From Nymphaea colorata (Eukaryota; Streptophyta; Magnoliopsida; Nymphaeales; Nymphaeaceae), in NCBI RefSeq assembly GCF_008831285.2, contig NC_045144.1, positions 7,851,886-7,911,885 of the forward strand: a stretch of DNA of 60,000 nt, read 5' to 3'. Of this stretch, positions 1 to 10,873 are shown in pieces (position 1 is the first letter of the stretch; each line of letters begins with the position of its first letter). The notes under the pieces were generated by a model. That model saw only the letters and a list, made by a program, of their open reading frames with translations, ran no database searches and had not been told where the DNA came from. Both the position numbers and the translations under genes were made by a program.

Positions 1-494
1 ACAAAGATAAATAGTTATCGTATATAAATTATTTTTGAGTTCAGTTTTCTCATGTTAAAGAAATTTGACCCATATAACTAATAAAAAGAATGAAAGTAGG
101 TATTTAAGTAAGATTTTTTGATAAAAGTTGGTCTTGAATGGAGACCTGTATGTGGAAAATTCAATGATGTTTCTTTTAATGCAAAGCAAAATACATGTAA
201 ATCTTTTATTTATTCTATTTTCAGATATTGAAGTCGTTTTTTCAAAGAGAAGAGAAGATACATTATTTAAAAGATTAAGGGACAATTTCAAAAATGAAGC
301 AGGAACTCTTTTTACCAGATATTCTGTAAACAAAAATTTTCTTATTGAAGCTCAAAATTTGGGGAGGCCACTTGCCACCCTCAACTAAACATGGTTCCTT
401 CACTGTCCAGGAGCTTGCCTTTATGGGTTTACTTATGAATGTATTTTTCAACTTTCGTAATCAATTCTAAAAATGTAGACTTACCTGTCTGCAG
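1..494. other. Intronic sequence of the HSP90 gene at the left edge
   Basis: AT-rich sequence with no exon that fits the HSP90 reading frame. It ends in a pyrimidine-containing acceptor (cag at 492-494) directly before the first recognisable HSP90 exon. The preceding HSP90 exons, with the transit peptide and ATP-lid region, are therefore outside the window and this intron is at least 494 bp long. Short open frames here show no protein similarity I recognise. Confidence 0.7.
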
Positions 495-3400
495 GTGGTT
501 GTATCAACAAAAAGTCCAAAATCTGACAAGCAGTATGTTTGGGAAGGAGAGGCTGGTAAAAGCTCCTTCACCATTCGAGAAGAGACAGATCCTGAAAAGC
601 TTATCCCACGGGGCACTCGTCTTACACTTTATCTGAAGGTATTAGTTATTGCAGTCATTTCTTTGACAAATTATATATGGCCTCTTTGATTCATTCTGCT
701 GCTGAATGGTGCTGATGATGCCATCTGGTGAAATCTTCTGGCAGGCAGATGCTAAGGATTTTGCTCATCCTGAAAGGATTCAGAAGCTCGTGAAAAATTA
801 CTCACAATTTGTTTCATTTCCAATATACACCTGGCAGGAGAAGGGATATACAAAAGAGGTACGTGCTAATCTCATTTACTAAGAATTGATGCATTGATTG
901 ACGTGGTTCAATCTCTTCCAACCATTTATTGAAAGTTGAGCATGAACAAATACAATAGTAAATAAGAACTGGTCTTGAGATAATAAATGGAGGCTTAAGG
1001 TCATCTGTCAACCTTGTTGGTCTACATAATTGGCTGTAAGTTTGGCTTAGCTGTTTGTTCATAGTGCCAACAAAGTCTTCTCCCACAATAGTTTTCATTT
1101 TCCAAACGGAGACGTTTATTCAAGCTTATATCTTGGCAGGTCGAGGTTGATGAGGATCCAGCTGATGCAGAAAAGGACGGGGAAGCTGACAAGGCAGAGG
1201 TGACTTGTTAGTAGTTGTACATATTATTGGATTGTGGCTTCCTTACTAATTGTGGATAACCATTTATATTTGCTTGGGTGTGTATTTCTGCTTGCAGAAA
1301 AAGAAGAAGACTAAGACTGTAGTTGAGAGATATTGGGATTGGGAATTGACTAATGAGACCCAACCTATATGGGTAGGATTTTTTCCTTTATGACCTGTTT
1401 ATCTAGTTGCGCTTTTATAATGGGCTTTGGAGGTGCATGGGAATTGGTTCCTAAGGAAGTTCAAGGTTAACATTAGCGTCAGTCATTGAATATCACAAGC
1501 AGCTGTCTTTTGAATGTTTGAAATGATTTCTTTCTACTGTTTTTTAATGCAGTTACGGAATCCTAAAGATGTAGCCACAGAGGAATATAATGAGTTCTAC
1601 AAGAAAACTTTTAATGAATATTTGGATCCACTAGCTTCATCTCACTTTACAACAGAGGTATCACTTTCATCTGTTTGGCCTTTCTGAATAGTGCTTGTAG
1701 TATTTATATTTTCTTAACTTCTCATGCCGGTTTCACTGTTTGTAGGGTGAAGTTGAATTTAGATCGATTCTTTTTGTGCCTGCAATTGCCCCTTCACGTC
1801 GAGATGACATACTTAATCAAAAAACGAAGAACATTAGACTCTATGTCAAACGTGTCTTTATATCGGATGACTTTGATGGAGAGCTGGTATGTAATTCAGA
1901 ATGTCATTCAGCCTAAATTTTTTCTTCTTTTTGGAGTTATACAGAATATTGCTTTATGGAACTGCTTCTTAAATGTTCCCATGTTTTGTTTGCTAGTTCC
2001 CAAGGTATCTGAGCTTTGTCAAAGGTGTTGTAGACTCAAATGATCTTCCTCTCAATGTCTCTAGAGAAATTCTTCAGGAGAGTCGTATTGTAAGCTTTCT
2101 TGCTTTTTTTGTTTCTTTTTTCCTTTGCCAGCATCATATTCTTGATAATTGTATCTTATGTTTTTCCATGTTTTGATTCAGGTTCGAATAATGAAAAAGA
2201 GGCTAGTAAGGAAAACATTTGATATGATCTTGGGCATTTCTCAGAGTGAGAACAGAGACGTATGTCATATTTCTAGTTAAAATCCTTTATATTTTCATGT
2301 TTTGTCTGAGGACACGTGTTTAGCTTTTGCATCTAAAGTTCAACGTGTTGGTAAATGAGAATCTGAGATTATCCTTCAAGTTATGTTGACTTCTCATTTC
2401 CATGAAGTGTATGTCTCTAATTTAATTAACATCTTATTTGATGTCACTAAATTTTTGCCTGCTCTTCTATTCTGCTGCAGGACTATGATAAGTTCTGGGA
2501 GAATTTTGGTAAGAACCTAAAATTGGGCTGTATTGAGGATCATCCAAATCACAAACGCATTGCACCACTTCTTAGATTTTTCTCATCTCAAAGTGAGGCG
2601 GAACTTATCAGTCTGGATGAGTATGTTGAAAACATGAAGGCAGATCAAAAGGATATATATTACATTGCTGCAGACAGTGTTGCAAGTGCAAGAAACACAC
2701 CTTTTCTGGAGAAGCTTCTTGCTAAGGACTTTGAGGTGAATCTTGTTTCTCATCTCAATTGAAAAAAAAAACTTCAAAATATTTAAACCTAACTTATGTA
2801 TAAGGTATTTTATTGTGCAGAAAGCATGCTTTAGGACATGTACTTGGCTTTGGTCTGCTTATTGCATTTATCGATTAGTTTTATCTTTACCGAGGAGCAG
2901 AAATGGTTGCATTCAGGACCTTCTTATTGTAACGTCTTAAGGAATGTAGGATAATAGCAAATAAATCACTATCGGTTGCTGATAAGTTCATGTATTGAGG
3001 ATCCCCCTAGATTCTAACTTTTGGAAAAAAATATTTGTTCTTTCATGCTTCTGGAGAACAATGTTTTCTGTTGTTTGTGCTCCATTGTATAAAATTTATG
3101 TGTCTACCTTTAATCTGATAACTTGTTGGCTAATTCTGTAGGTTCTGTTTTTGGTTGACCCCATTGACGAAGTTGCCATCCAAAGCCTCAAAAGCTATAA
3201 GGAGAAGAACTTTGTAGATATCAGCAAAGAGGACCTTGATTTGGGTAAAGCATTGTCGTATTTTCATCTGACTCATGTTCTATTTCCTATCTTTACCTCG
3301 ATTTCTTCATTTTTTTTGCACTATGGCAGGTGATAAGAATGAAGAGAAAGAGAAAGAAATGAAGGAGGAGTTTGGCAAAACTTGTGATTGGATTAAAAAG

Positions 3401-4630
3401 CAGCTGGGTGAGAAGGTTGCAAGTGTACAAATCTCTAACCGGCTAAGCACCTCCCCCTGTGTTCTTGTTTCTGGAAAGTTTGGCTGGTCTGCTAACATGG
3501 AGAGGTAATTTTTTTTCAATGTGCAAGATTGAGTTTTCGAAATTGTTACCTACTCCACTTTTGCCTTGAGAGCATGCCATGTCCAAGATAGATGTAGTTC
3601 CAGTTCTTAAAGTCATGTTATGGATGGCAATCTATTTTTTAAGTTTCTTAGGAATTTAGTACACATTAACATCTGGAATTTTACGCATTGGTTATTAATG
3701 TTCTAAGTCTTGATATACTTGTCTGAGGTTATCAGTCAATTTGTGGTCCTATTTTTGCTAAAGTCACGAATATCTAAAGGAGATTCAAATGCCTCAGGTA
3801 AAGCCACAAGATGGTACGATTACACCTTAATGTTTGGTGATCTTGCATAAGAGAAAGTGAACTATAATCCTTCTTCAGTTTACCTTATATTATGGATTAA
3901 AGAAAGCTTACCAGCGGATTGTATTCAAGAGTTGCAGTTTGATATTACTGATATGTGTGCAATATCTCTGCAGATTGATGAAGGCACAAACTCTAGGGGA
4001 TACTTCTAGCTTGGAGTTTATGCGCAGCAGGAGAGTTTTTGAGATAAATCCCGAGCATCAGATCATCAAAGATTTGAATGTAAGCCAGAAGATTTCAGTC
4101 CTTTGATATAACTCAGCTTCCTTGATATCCGTGACATATTCCTTTCATATCCTGGTGGTATAGGTTGCTTGTAGAAGCTCCCCAGACAATCCGGAAGCTC
4201 TAAGAGCAATAGATCTTTTATACGACGCTGCTCTCGTGTCTAGTGGATTCACGGTGAGTTGTTTGTCCTCCAGTTTTCGCAGTTATGTCTTCTTTTGTTT
4301 TCCATGTTTGCTTTGTGAACACGAGCAGGCAATGCCGTTGTGAATTTTCTGAGCACAGGTCTCTTTTCTTTGAAAGAAACTTTCTTCTTTCTTTTTAGTA
4401 GACGTATTGCTGATTGCTTGTTTTCCGTATGTCGAATGTATCTACAGCCGGAGAACCCAGCGGAGCTAGGGTCGAAAATATATGACATGATGAGCATGGC
4501 ACTGTCTGGCAAATGGACGGGTTCAAGTGCTGAGGTTCAGCAGCCGCTGGATCATTCTCAGAGGTTAGAGAACCCAGAAACCGTCGAGGCCGAGGTAGTA
4601 GAGCCAGAACGAGCTGGTGGTCACAAGTGA
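495..4630 (+). CDS. HSP90.6: Organellar (mitochondrial-type) HSP90 chaperone, HSP90.6-like; 3' 14 exons
   Basis: ATP-dependent chaperone of the HSP90/TRAP1 type, expected in the mitochondrial matrix. Fourteen exons join in frame: 495-638, 745-858, 1140-1199, 1298-1372, 1553-1657, 1746-1886, 1997-2089, 2182-2259, 2481-2735, 3142-3244, 3330-3504, 3974-4079, 4164-4253 and 4448-4630, together 573 residues plus TGA. All introns are GT-AG. Family landmarks in order: TSKSPK-type end of the N-domain, [10 protein letters not shown] at the start of the middle domain, the catalytic-loop [14 protein letters not shown] with its conserved Arg, [10 protein letters not shown]-like [18 protein letters not shown], and the dimerisation helix [14 protein letters not shown]-like. 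The protein ends in an acidic [14 protein letters not shown] tail, not MEEVD or KDEL, which excludes cytosolic and ER paralogues. HSP90.5 (plastid) is the alternative, but the tail and exon sequences fit HSP90.6 better. About 225 N-terminal residues, including the transit peptide, are missing off the left edge. No internal stop or frameshift is seen, so it is probably functional. Confidence 0.93.
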
Positions 4631-5440
4631 GGAACAGATTGGTTGTTGTCTTTTTGAGAGAGAGAGTTTATTGTAGAAACATTTACATAGCAATGATCTG
4701 ATCATGGGCCAGGTCACATAATTTAAGAAATTTTCTATATCGGAGCTTTATCTAGGCGGTGTGGCAACGAGGCATTGAATTTGAAGAAGCAACTCCCGAT
4801 TCGATGTTTGAAGTTCAATACTAAATGAGTTCTGGGTAACCGAAGAGGATCTGAAATTCGGTACAGTTCAGAGCGGGTGTAGCCTGTAGGTGTAGGCGGT
4901 AGAGCGTTCTGGTGAAAGTACCTCACCTGCGAAGAGGAGAGATTTAATAACCTATGATTTGGATGCTTTTCTTCTGCTTTTTAAACAGGCAACGTGATTT
5001 GACATTTTTTTGATAGGTGATAGGTCAAGTAACAATACTTTTATGGACGAAAGGAAATGGAAGTACGAGTTTCATAGAGTAGCATTGTCAAGGTTCTGAG
5101 AATTTTTAATTCAGAGTGTGTGGATTTTCTAGAGGTTACTTTCTGCTTAATATTGAAGAGGAAATTGAAAAAACCATGTTGGAGAAGAAACATTGACAAA
5201 AAAAAGAAAAAAGAAAAAAAACTTTGCAAAATTGCACCTGATAAATGATCATATAATGGTTGCATCCCTACGTCATTCATTTTTTTTTTCTTTTAGCCCC
5301 CGGATAACGTTTATCCCCATTACCTCCTGGAAGTTGCCTTTTTAAGGTAGACCATGATTGAACTGAGGCTAGGTAAGAAACAACCGATCCTTTTTCACAA
5401 TCACCTGTTTTAAAATGTAACTATATCGCCTCGTTCTTCA
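4631..5440 (+). other. HSP90 3' UTR and downstream spacer
   Basis: Contains a short GA run (4658-4670) just after the stop codon and then AT-rich unique-looking sequence. Poly-A-rich stretches at 5197-5220 and a T-run at 5280-5291 are the only low-complexity parts. I see no gene, no RNA gene and no clear mobile element. Confidence 0.5.
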
Positions 5441-5450
5441 TCTTTATAGG

Positions 5451-5604
5451 TTTGCTTTTAATGCTTCATGGTCATGTTCTTCGCCACACTTCAAATTGTA
5501 TGTTAGGTGACTTTTCATCTTTATAGAGTACATGGTTTGCTTTTGATGCTTCATAGTCATGTTCTTTGCCACACTTCAAATTGTATGTTAGGTGACTTTT
5601 TATT
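5451..5604. repeat. Tandem duplication, two units, period 85 bp
   Basis: A block of about 70 bp starting 'tttgcttttaatgcttcat' at 5451 recurs at 5536 with only a few substitutions. Both copies contain 'cacacttcaaattgtatgtt' and are preceded by 'atctttatag'. The second unit overlaps the proposed first exon of the hypothetical gene at 5585, so the duplication may have affected its 5' end. Confidence 0.85.
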
Positions 5605-6670
5605 TGACGCACAAAGAATTGATGTTTCAAAAATTCAAAACGAAAACTTGCCACCTATCGGCCCTCACTCCAATGGTTGCCCAACCACCTCGGGAGACGG
5701 CGTTGAAACAGATAACTTTAAGACAACTAAGAAAAAAAAACAGGTGAGAGCAGTTGAGAAGATGATGAAATTAGCCGATGTATTCAGTTCAAGAAATTTA
5801 ACATATAATTAAGAAGTTGGGTTGGATTTGGATTTAACAAATCATATCCATTTGTATTTATACTTGGATTTAGCCTTAAATCCACTGGACCAATTGGATG
5901 ATGAGCAACGATATGACCCATTAATTGTTTTTAGGTGTTTAATGTCCATAAGTTTTGAAATTCAACTATTAGCATATTATAATGCAGTTTCGATTCAGTT
6001 ATACATTTAAAAATCAGATCTGGATCGGATTTGAATTGCAAATTTAAAAGTCAGATGTGGTACAGACTTTCCTTTATTAGCATTAAAATTTGAACTTGAA
6101 AATACAAACATCTGACAAGTCAGGTATGCTGAAGGAATCCAATCTCTAGACATTCATAGCCCAAATAGGCCTAGTATATTGCATCTAAAAACTTAGTCTT
6201 GAAAAAAAAAACATTTTTTTTATGAAATATTTTCTTGACCTAGCAGTCTGATGAGAAACATTGAAACATGAGCTTTTTCCTTTTCTTTCCCATGTTGGGT
6301 CACAACTTATGAAATTGTCTTCTTGTGACCCCATGTGGGTGGGCAGGTCATAACATGTTTGAAACAATCCATAGCTCAAAGAAAACAGCTCTTCTCACAG
6401 AGGATTTGGTAGTCCTATTCCATCAGCAGAAGAAAAAAAAACACCATCTCTAATAATTCTGCTTGGATTTTATCTATGCAGTCTTTGTCTTGTATGAGCA
6501 AGAGTTCAGCTCATCTGGACAGCGAGTTTGGTCAGGAAGTTGGATTTGAAGACATTCAAGAAATTCAAAATCTTCAAGATCTTGTTCTTTATGATGATGC
6601 CAACAAGTTGTCCTTTTCAGATCCCTTTCCGAGGTCCAATTATGCACTGAACCAGCTTGGTTTCAAATGA
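5585..6670 (+). CDS. Hypothetical two-exon gene or gene fragment
   Basis: Weakly supported. Exon A (5585-5743, starting ATG, 53 codons) reads MLGDFLFDAQRIDVSKIQ and ends in a Lys-rich run before a good donor (cag/gtgaga). Exon B (6482-6670) follows a tatgcag acceptor in the same phase and ends with TGA after 62 residues that look protein-like: acidic and hydrophobic, with EFGQEVGFEDIQEIQNLQDL and an ending of ALNQLGFK. Joined, they give about 115 residues. I recognise no family, transit peptide or membrane segment. It could be the 3' end of a longer gene whose upstream exons I cannot see, a relic, or a chance frame. The intron (5744-6481) contains an AT-rich dispersed repeat at 5815-6110 with 'ggatttggattt'-type motifs. 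Confidence 0.28.
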
Positions 6671-7138
6671 AACAAATCAATTTTGAGTAAGTTTGAAGCT
6701 ACCTCCCAAATACTGAGCTCAAATATCAGGGCAGATTACATGGGGGGAATATTTTCAATCTTATTTGCAAATGAAGCAAACATAATCTATAAAATTTCAT
6801 TTTTTTTAATATGAAATCATCTTCCATATTAACTACTTAGATCTTGCAGCAGAACTCTGGTGATACTGCTTAGTAACATTGCCGTATTGGCGAGTATCGG
6901 TTTCAGAAAATGGAGAAGCTTTTACGATTTGAATCGGACAATTAATCCCGTATCTATCTTTCCTCCGATAAGATAAGAATAAATTTTTTTTATTTTTATA
7001 TTTTTTTAAAATAAAAGTTTGTTGTAAACTTTCTTGTTAATCACCTAAGAGTATCGCCAACATGCTTGATTTTCAGGTAAGCGAGATGGTCAATCCTATC
7101 GCCCGAAGCGAAGCCAGAAGGTCCCTTCCATTCTCCTT
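6671..7138. other. Spacer without recognisable features
   Basis: AT-rich intergenic DNA with a T-rich stretch at 6987-7010. No coding sequence, RNA gene or defined mobile element was recognised. Confidence 0.5.
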
Positions 7139-7275
7139 GCCTCCTAGGTCCTGAGCTACGTCGGTGATAGAACGAGACACTCTTCAACTGATGTCGTGCC
7201 TTATCGTTTTAAGACACAGGAGCATAACGCTCACAGGAATCAAACTAGAGACATGAGTTTTAAAAAGCTTGTAAC
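7139..7275 (-). mobile_element. tRNA-derived SINE copy 1 (same family as 9826-9978)
   Basis: Read on the minus strand it contains 'catgtctctagtttgattcc', where GTTTGATTCC resembles a pol III B box. It then runs through 'gtgtcttaaaacgataagg' and 'cagttgaagagtgtctcgtt' to 'gacgtagctcaggac'. The same ordered blocks occur on the plus strand at 9850-9978 with roughly 75-80% identity by eye. Two dispersed, oppositely oriented copies sharing a tRNA-like head support a SINE. The A-box region of this copy is degraded and no clear target-site duplication is visible. Confidence 0.55.
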
Positions 7276-8310
7276 CCCACATATCATCAAGTTGAAAAAG
7301 ATGACCAATTCAATGCATTTTTCTCTAAAAGAAAGAAAAAAAAAAAGTCTACTTGGTGGAGCTTAAAAATGCTAAGGGGCCTTTTGGCAGCAAGAAAGAA
7401 TATGAAATATGGTGTAAGTGTTTTATGAATTTGTTTTAATGATTGGAAAAATTTCATGAAATAACATAACCTCATTTTTGGGGCAAATTTATAAAACACA
7501 GACTTGCTGTCAATCAACCCATCATTATTTTCGCATGTGTAACTTTGAGTAAGAGATAATGCTGTTAAACCACCCGCTGTTGGCCCAAATGAGTCCTTGG
7601 GTATCGGCCCAGCCTGATCAGGTCCGATAAGGGCTCTGGCTAGCTCGACACCCAAAACCTAAGCACGACGCAACACCCAAAACACGAGTCCAGGCCTGAC
7701 TCGGTTAGAATTTAAAAAAATATATATTTTTAAAATAAAATAATATATAAAATTATTCATAATAAAATATTATAATTATATTAAATAAATATCTTATCAA
7801 ACGGAACCGACGTTAGCCAGGGCCCACCCGGGTCGGCCCATGACTTATAAGGTCAATTGGGTTTTTTTTTTTCATTTTTTTCTTCTTTTTTTTTCTAACA
7901 CGAGCACAAGCCCAAATCAAGTTGGGTACCATGTACCTATCGAGTACCCAACCAGATGCCAAAGCTTAGGTCACCCAATAAAAGAATTGCTTAATCCTTT
8001 CTCTCTCTCTCTATATATATATATATATACCATTAAAAATGTGATTTATATAATGATTTAGGCTCTGATATAGGCCACTAGTTTCATCGTAAGATTGTAG
8101 ATATTTTAGTGAGGCGATAATAGAAAATTGCATGGCGGCCCGATTTGCAACAAGTTTTGACCTTTCACATTTATGGCTCTCCATTTACGCTAACCGGCCC
8201 TTAAAAACGGGGTCAGACAAGCAAACGTAGCTGTTGTCTCTCTTTCAAAGAAGAAAAAATTGTAGAAAGTAAGAGAGAGAAAGAGAGCACAAGGACATAA
8301 TGACATATGG
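7276..8310. other. Repeat-rich spacer with (CT)n(TA)n microsatellite
   Basis: Holds Gly/Pro-coloured GC patches at 7560-7720 and 7800-7850 ('tcggccca' motifs), an AT-only stretch at 7710-7795, T-runs at 7862-7895, and a compound microsatellite (CT)n(TA)n at 8001-8030. The 'agcccgagttggg'-type wording is common in decayed plant non-autonomous DNA transposons, but I cannot define ends. No gene seen. Confidence 0.45.
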
Positions 8311-9160
8311 TAGGGATGTGCTTTCAAATTTGAATCAGATATCCCTGTCACCTTTACCAGACTATTCGGATATTCTTTAATCCAACTTTTGAATTTGAAT
8401 ATACAAAATGCAGAACTATATAATTAATAGATTTGGATATCGAATATCCATCGAATACCCCAAAAGAAAAAAAAATGGTACATTGATTTCTGATCTCATT
8501 TCAGATAAGAAGTTAATTTTCTTGGAGTGCAACTACACGAATTCAAACACCGGATTATATTCAACGGGTTGACATTCCCTAACAGGCGGGCATGTATCCT
8601 TTAAGATACGAGTGTTTAATCCAAGAAAATTGATACGTGGTTTTCTCTTTAACATGCTTTGGTTACATGTTCGGATGGCCTAAAATGACTTATGTGCCCC
8701 TAAAACTACAGTTGGTTTGAATCTGAGTTAGCTTAGATCGCTAAAAAACCTGGCCACTAGTCAAGGTTGGCCTGACTCACTCTCCACTCGCCGCCGACTC
8801 GTCATGACTTGTCCTATTCAGGTTATTTTAATAGTCGACCAAGTCGACTAGTCAACTCGCTGATAACGATGACCCGATCATATGCTGATCCGAGTCCGAG
8901 TTCATGAGTTTGTCAACTACACCTAAAACTCAAAGTGTTTAACTCGAAACTTCAGGAATCAGACATCCAGTTCTCAGCAGCTGTAAAAATCGAGTTCTGA
9001 ATAGAATCGGCATGGCTGTCGGTTCAGTTTAATCTGTCGTGAATGGGTTGAAAATATTGAAGAGACGTCAGTGATTCAGTCCTGCCGTCACTAATTATTA
9101 TCGGCGGTTTTTGTCATGAAGAACGATGGATAAGTTTATGACGATGTCTTACTATGATGA
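8311..9160. repeat. Decayed dispersed repeats of the 'TAGGGATGT' type and 'gactcg' rich sequence
   Basis: Starts with 'tagggatgtgctttcaaatt' at 8312, resembling the 21086 and 58621 repeats, and continues with 'gaatatccatcgaata' wording. From 8740 to 8940 it is rich in 'gactcg/cgagtc' words similar to the 10250, 49430 and 50580 repeats. This pattern suggests old hAT-like non-autonomous elements, but termini and target duplications are not resolvable by eye. No gene seen. Confidence 0.4.
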
Positions 9161-9278
9161 AACGTGATAATTGAGCTTTTCGTTTTCTCTCTCTCCCATT
9201 CTTTATTTGTTTTGTCTTCTTCTTTTTCTTCTTTGCAGTTTCTGCTAACATCAAGTGTAAGTATTTTTTTTATCATTT

Positions 9279-9281
<3 letters not shown>

Positions 9282-9343
<62 letters not shown>
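9282..9343. repeat. Compound microsatellite (CT)n(TA)n
   Basis: A pure CT run followed immediately by a pure TA run. The same CT-to-TA arrangement occurs at 8001-8030, and GA or CA versions at 43332-43382 and 43479-43537, so compound dinucleotide tracts are a habit of this genome. Confidence 0.95.
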
Positions 9344-9347
<4 letters not shown>

Positions 9348-9825
9348 TATTCTTTTGTATAATCTAACCACATGGATATGATCTTAATAATGTTTTAGTG
9401 AGAATCATATACTAAGTCAATCATTTTTTTGAGTTTAACATGTTTTTCTAGTATTAAAAAAATAAATGGCTCTCATGATACCAAATTTTTGACGGTAGAA
9501 AAATAAGTATTCTTCTTAAAAAAAACTTTGAATTAGTATTTGCAAACATAACAAAAATGTATATATTTTGTTTACATTCAATTTTGTTTTTAATCATGTA
9601 TTAGGAAATATAATTATTGGAAGAAAACAAAACCAGAGTTCTTTCTAATGATCTTCATTTCTATCTATTCATATCTACAGGTTTAATTATTAGTTTATAT
9701 ATAACAATGACTATCTAGAGTCACCCAATCATTTAATCAATACCGTTCATTTAAAGCATATTGATGGTCGAGAGAAAAAAAAAAGTATGAATAGCCGACC
9801 TTTTGTGGGCTCTCAAGGAACATAA

Positions 9826-9978
9826 CGTAGCTGGTTAGGTTAGGAGTTTATGTAAAGACATGTCTCTAATTCGATTATCATGAGCACTATGCTCTTGTGT
9901 CTTAAAGTGATATGACACAACATATAAGTTGAAGGGTGGACCGTTCTGCTGACATCGATGTAGCTCATGACTCCTAGA
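9826..9978 (+). mobile_element. tRNA-derived SINE copy 2
   Basis: Begins with 'cgtagctggttaggttagg', which matches a pol III A box (TRGYNNARNNG class). After about 40 bp comes 'tctctaattcgattatca' as a degenerate B box. It then shares 'gtgtcttaaagtgatatgac', 'aagttgaagggtg' and 'gatgtagctcatgac' with the minus-strand copy at 7139-7275. A box, B box, spacing and a second copy all fit a tRNA-derived SINE. The 3' end is uncertain; no poly-A tail is obvious. Confidence 0.55.
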
Positions 9979-10244
9979 GAATGGGGGGGCCTTCGGGCTT
10001 CGTTTCGGCAATGGGATGATCCTCTCGTTCACCCAAAATGGGCTCCCACCAACCTGACGTTCTTGGGGCGGGATGGGTGACCCAGATCCATTTGCTCAGC
10101 CTGACAATAAATAAAATGTCAAACCAAGATGGGTTTCCCAACCTGGCTCCGTCCAACTAAGCCAATTCGATGCCTTGAGAACCCGGCTCAATTGTTAGTG
10201 GAAGTTGACATTTCATGGGTTAAATACACACTTTTCATTCTTGT

Positions 10245-10430
10245 AAAACTAGGGCTGCACAATGAGCCGGGCTCTCGACTTGAACTGGTTCGAAAAAACT
10301 TGACTCGTGCTCGATTCGTTTATAAACGAGCCGAGATAAAGCTTACAAAATACTCGAATTGATAAATGAGTCAAGTTGGAGTGGTTCACGAACTCACTCC
10401 ACTCGACTTGCAAACCATGATTTTTTTTTT
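10245..10430 (+). repeat. 'CTAGGGCTGCACAATGAGCC' dispersed repeat
   Basis: Starts at 'ctagggctgcacaatgag' and continues with Cys-rich-looking 'cgagccgag', 'gactcgtgctcg' words. A reverse-oriented relative ends at about 49725 ('cattctgcagccctag'). The TAGGGNTG start followed by CGAGCC words is typical of non-autonomous hAT-like elements, an inference from terminal sequence only. Confidence 0.4.
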
Positions 10431-10591
10431 GTGATGATGGAAAAAACTATGATTAAATAACCAAAGGAAAGTTGGCAATGTTTTTAGAAATGAAAAGTTG
10501 CATGGCATTTCAACTTCTCCTTTTTGGCGTCCTTCTCACTTTGAAATATTGAGTGAACAAGTTTGTGATTTTGAAAAGCAGAAAACCAGAC

Positions 10592-10597
10592 AGTCAA
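10592..10597 (-). promoter_or_regulatory. Candidate W-box (TTGACT) upstream of the WRKY gene
   Basis: The minus strand reads TTGACT inside 'gaactttgactgtc', about 280 bp upstream of the WRKY start codon. Another TTGACT lies on the plus strand near 10299. W-boxes (TTGACY) are the known binding sites of WRKY proteins, and auto-regulation is common in the family. Six-base matches occur often by chance, so this is only suggestive. Confidence 0.3.
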
Positions 10598-10801
10598 AGT
10601 TCATGGTTTCACAGCCAAACGGGCCCCAACGAGCGAACCGTACAATGTGACTCGTTGACAAGAACCGGAAAATCCGATACGTCGCGAAGGAACCGTGACA
10701 GGGACGCATGAGTAATTAGTGGAAGAGTTTGAGGGTATAAGGATCTTTTGGCTCAAACCCCAAATACACAGCCAGAGGAAAAAAGACGGACAGGGAACAG
10801 T

Positions 10802-10803
<2 letters not shown>

Positions 10804-10832
<29 letters not shown>
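10804..10832 (+). repeat. (CT)n tract in the WRKY 5' UTR
   Basis: A pure CT run 42 bp upstream of the WRKY ATG at 10874, in the region expected to be the 5' leader. Pyrimidine-rich CT leaders are common just downstream of plant transcription starts. A weak TATA-like 'gtataagg' lies at 10735. Confidence 0.8.
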
Positions 10833-10836
<4 letters not shown>

Positions 10837-10873
10837 ATCAAACGCGGAGGTTGCTGTCTCCTGATGCTCCCCG

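Noticed and set aside
4249-4512. 87-codon minus-strand frame over the HSP90 3' exons
   Set aside because: Antisense shadow crossing an intron and two exons of the HSP90 gene.
9164-9367. Open frame of 67 codons with a Leu/Ser-rich, membrane-like protein
   Set aside because: It is the translation of (CT)n and (TA)n microsatellite runs; the SLSLSL and YIYIYI repeats are artefacts.
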